From: Pedosphaera parvula Ellin514
Lineage (GTDB): Bacteria > Verrucomicrobiota > Verrucomicrobiia > Limisphaerales > Pedosphaeraceae
Length of the DNA stretch: 64,000 nt
Direction: 5' to 3'
Assembly (NCBI RefSeq): GCF_000172555.1
Contig: NZ_ABOX02000013.1
Coordinates: forward strand, 62,001 to 126,000
This document shows, in pieces, positions 63,268-64,000 of the stretch; position 1 is the stretch's first letter; the number at the start of each line of letters is the position of its first letter. Position numbers and translations under genes: made by a program. Under the pieces are notes generated by a model. It made no database searches. It saw only the letters and a list, made by a program, of their open reading frames with translations, and was not told where the DNA came from.

Positions 63268-64000
63268 TTATTTTACAACCCGGAGAACCACCTTTTGCAA
63301 ATCTACATCGCGGGAGGAATTGCCGACCATGATTTCAAACTCGCCCGGCTCGACGACGTATTTCATGTTCACGTCGTAAAAGGCCAGCGATTCCGGCGTG
63401 AGGTCAAGCGACACGGTTTTCGTTTCTCCCGGCGCCAGGGTAATTTTCTGAAAGACTTTCAATTCCTTCACCGGCCGCGTCACCGAGCTGATGAGATCGC
63501 GGACATAGACTTGAACCACTTCCGTCCCGGCGCGTTTGCCAGCGTTAGTCACGTCCACCGAAACGTGCGTCGAGCCGGTGCGGGAAATGATTTTTTTGGC
63601 GAGCCGGACATTTTTGAAGGTGAACTTCGTGTAGCTCAAGCCGAAGCCGAACGGAAACAAGGGCGTGGCTTCGTCCCACAAAAACCCGCGCCGCGCCGAC
63701 GGCTTGTGGTTGTAAAACACCGGCAACTGGCCGACGGAACGCGGAATCGAGATCGGCAGCTTGCCGCCGGGATTGTGGTCGCCGAACAAAACCGCGGCAA
63801 CTGCGCTGCCGCATTCCTGGCCAAGATACCAGCATTCCAAAATCGCCGGAACATTCTGTGCGACGTGATTAATCGCCAGCGGACGGCCATTGAACACGAG
63901 CGCGACAACCGGCTTTCCCGTGGCAAGCAGCGCCCTGATGAGTTCGTCCTGATGGCCGATCAAATCGAGGCTCGTGCGGTCGCCCATGTGCTTGAGACTC
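63268..64000 (-). CDS. GH3 beta-glycosidase, C-terminal part (partial, cut by window edge)
   Basis: The frame is open to the right edge, so the N-terminal (beta/alpha)8 domain with the nucleophile Asp lies beyond it. The visible ~244 residues include the end of the GH3 C-domain ('GDRTSLDLIGHQDELIRALL', 'PVVALVFNGRPLAI', 'PAILECWYLGQECGSAVAAVLFGDHNPGGKLPIS', 'FPFGFGLSYTKF') and a complete Fn3-like domain ('VSVDVTNAGKRAGTEVVQVYV'). In this locus a beta-xylosidase activity is likely. It is the first of the genes seen in this operon, 14 bases upstream of the transporter. Confidence 0.9.
   Translation of the reverse strand, partial: SLKHMGDRTSLDLIGHQDELIRALLATGKPVVALVFNGRPLAINHVAQNVPAILECWYLGQECGSAVAAVLFGDHNPGGKLPISIPRSVGQLPVFYNHKPSARRGFLWDEATPLFPFGFGLSYTKFTFKNVRLAKKIISRTGSTHVSVDVTNAGKRAGTEVVQVYVRDLISSVTRPVKELKVFQKITLAPGETKTVSLDLTPESLAFYDVNMKYVVEPGEFEIMVGNSSRDVDLQKVVLRVVK

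Overview
The window looks like chromosomal DNA of a free-living, saprophytic Verrucomicrobiota bacterium, plausibly of the soil Pedosphaera/Limisphaerales type. This is inferred from gene content, not from a marker gene. Supporting traits are several secreted proteins with a C-terminal domain ending in a 'TNSxQRFYR'-like motif, a planctomycete/verrucomicrobial-type di-haem cytochrome c, DUF4912 beside GH57, a 14-repeat Kelch protein and a xylan locus with GH115. No rRNA, tRNA, CRISPR array or intact transposase was found.

Layout. (1) 1-500: end of a large secreted protein. (2) About 800-5045: a one-directional series of small unknown genes, many of them lipoproteins or small membrane proteins. 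They are separated by imperfect inverted repeats that look like integron attC recombination sites, with no integrase in view (a CALIN-like array). This is the most unusual part of the window. A second, isolated cassette-like gene lies at 43.84-44.32 kb. (3) 5.0-7.1 kb: a leader with a strong promoter and a 10-bp tandem repeat, then a LolA-like exported protein, a SUI1/eIF1-type factor and a YhbY-type ribosome-assembly protein. (4) 7.2-14.4 kb: a lone receiver protein, a DUF4912 protein plus two small membrane proteins leading to a GH57 branching enzyme, and a large PAS/GAF hybrid histidine kinase. (5) 14.6-26.5 kb: housekeeping and metabolic genes: ligA, a ClC channel with CBS domains, a thioredoxin-fold protein, a ROK kinase, a sugar isomerase, uvrC, a di-haem cytochrome and a VanX-like dipeptidase. 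(6) 26.5-33.5 kb: nagB, an M50 protease fused to TPRs, ygfZ/gcvT-like, a ugpC-like ABC ATPase, archaeal-type phosphoglycerate mutase, a 15-residue Lys-rich ORF and a 3'-5' exonuclease.

(7) 33.5-40.1 kb: a hopanoid/squalene-associated set. An HpnG-like phosphorylase on the plus strand faces a tightly packed minus-strand run reading coaC, sensor kinase, sigma-54 response regulator, small membrane protein, HpnD-like squalene/phytoene synthase, HpnK-like deacetylase and an EamA-like membrane protein. The sigma-54 regulator carries a one-base frameshift inside its AAA+ domain. (8) 40.6-54.1 kb: accessory and exported proteins: Kelch protein, SDR, alpha/beta hydrolase, HAD phosphatase, TlpA-type thioredoxin, two tandem HEAT-like genes with a 239-bp near-identical block, and small membrane proteins. 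(9) 54.3-64.0 kb: a minus-strand xylan utilisation locus of GH3, GPH-type symporter, GH10 xylanase, xylose isomerase, GH43 and GH115 alpha-glucuronidase. Together these could debranch and cut glucuronoxylan, import the products and isomerise xylose. No SusC/SusD pair or xylulokinase is in view.

Functional calls rest on motifs read by eye. No database search was run. Start codons were moved inside the longest open frame where a signal peptide, ribosome-binding site, neighbour overlap or attC position favoured a later start.
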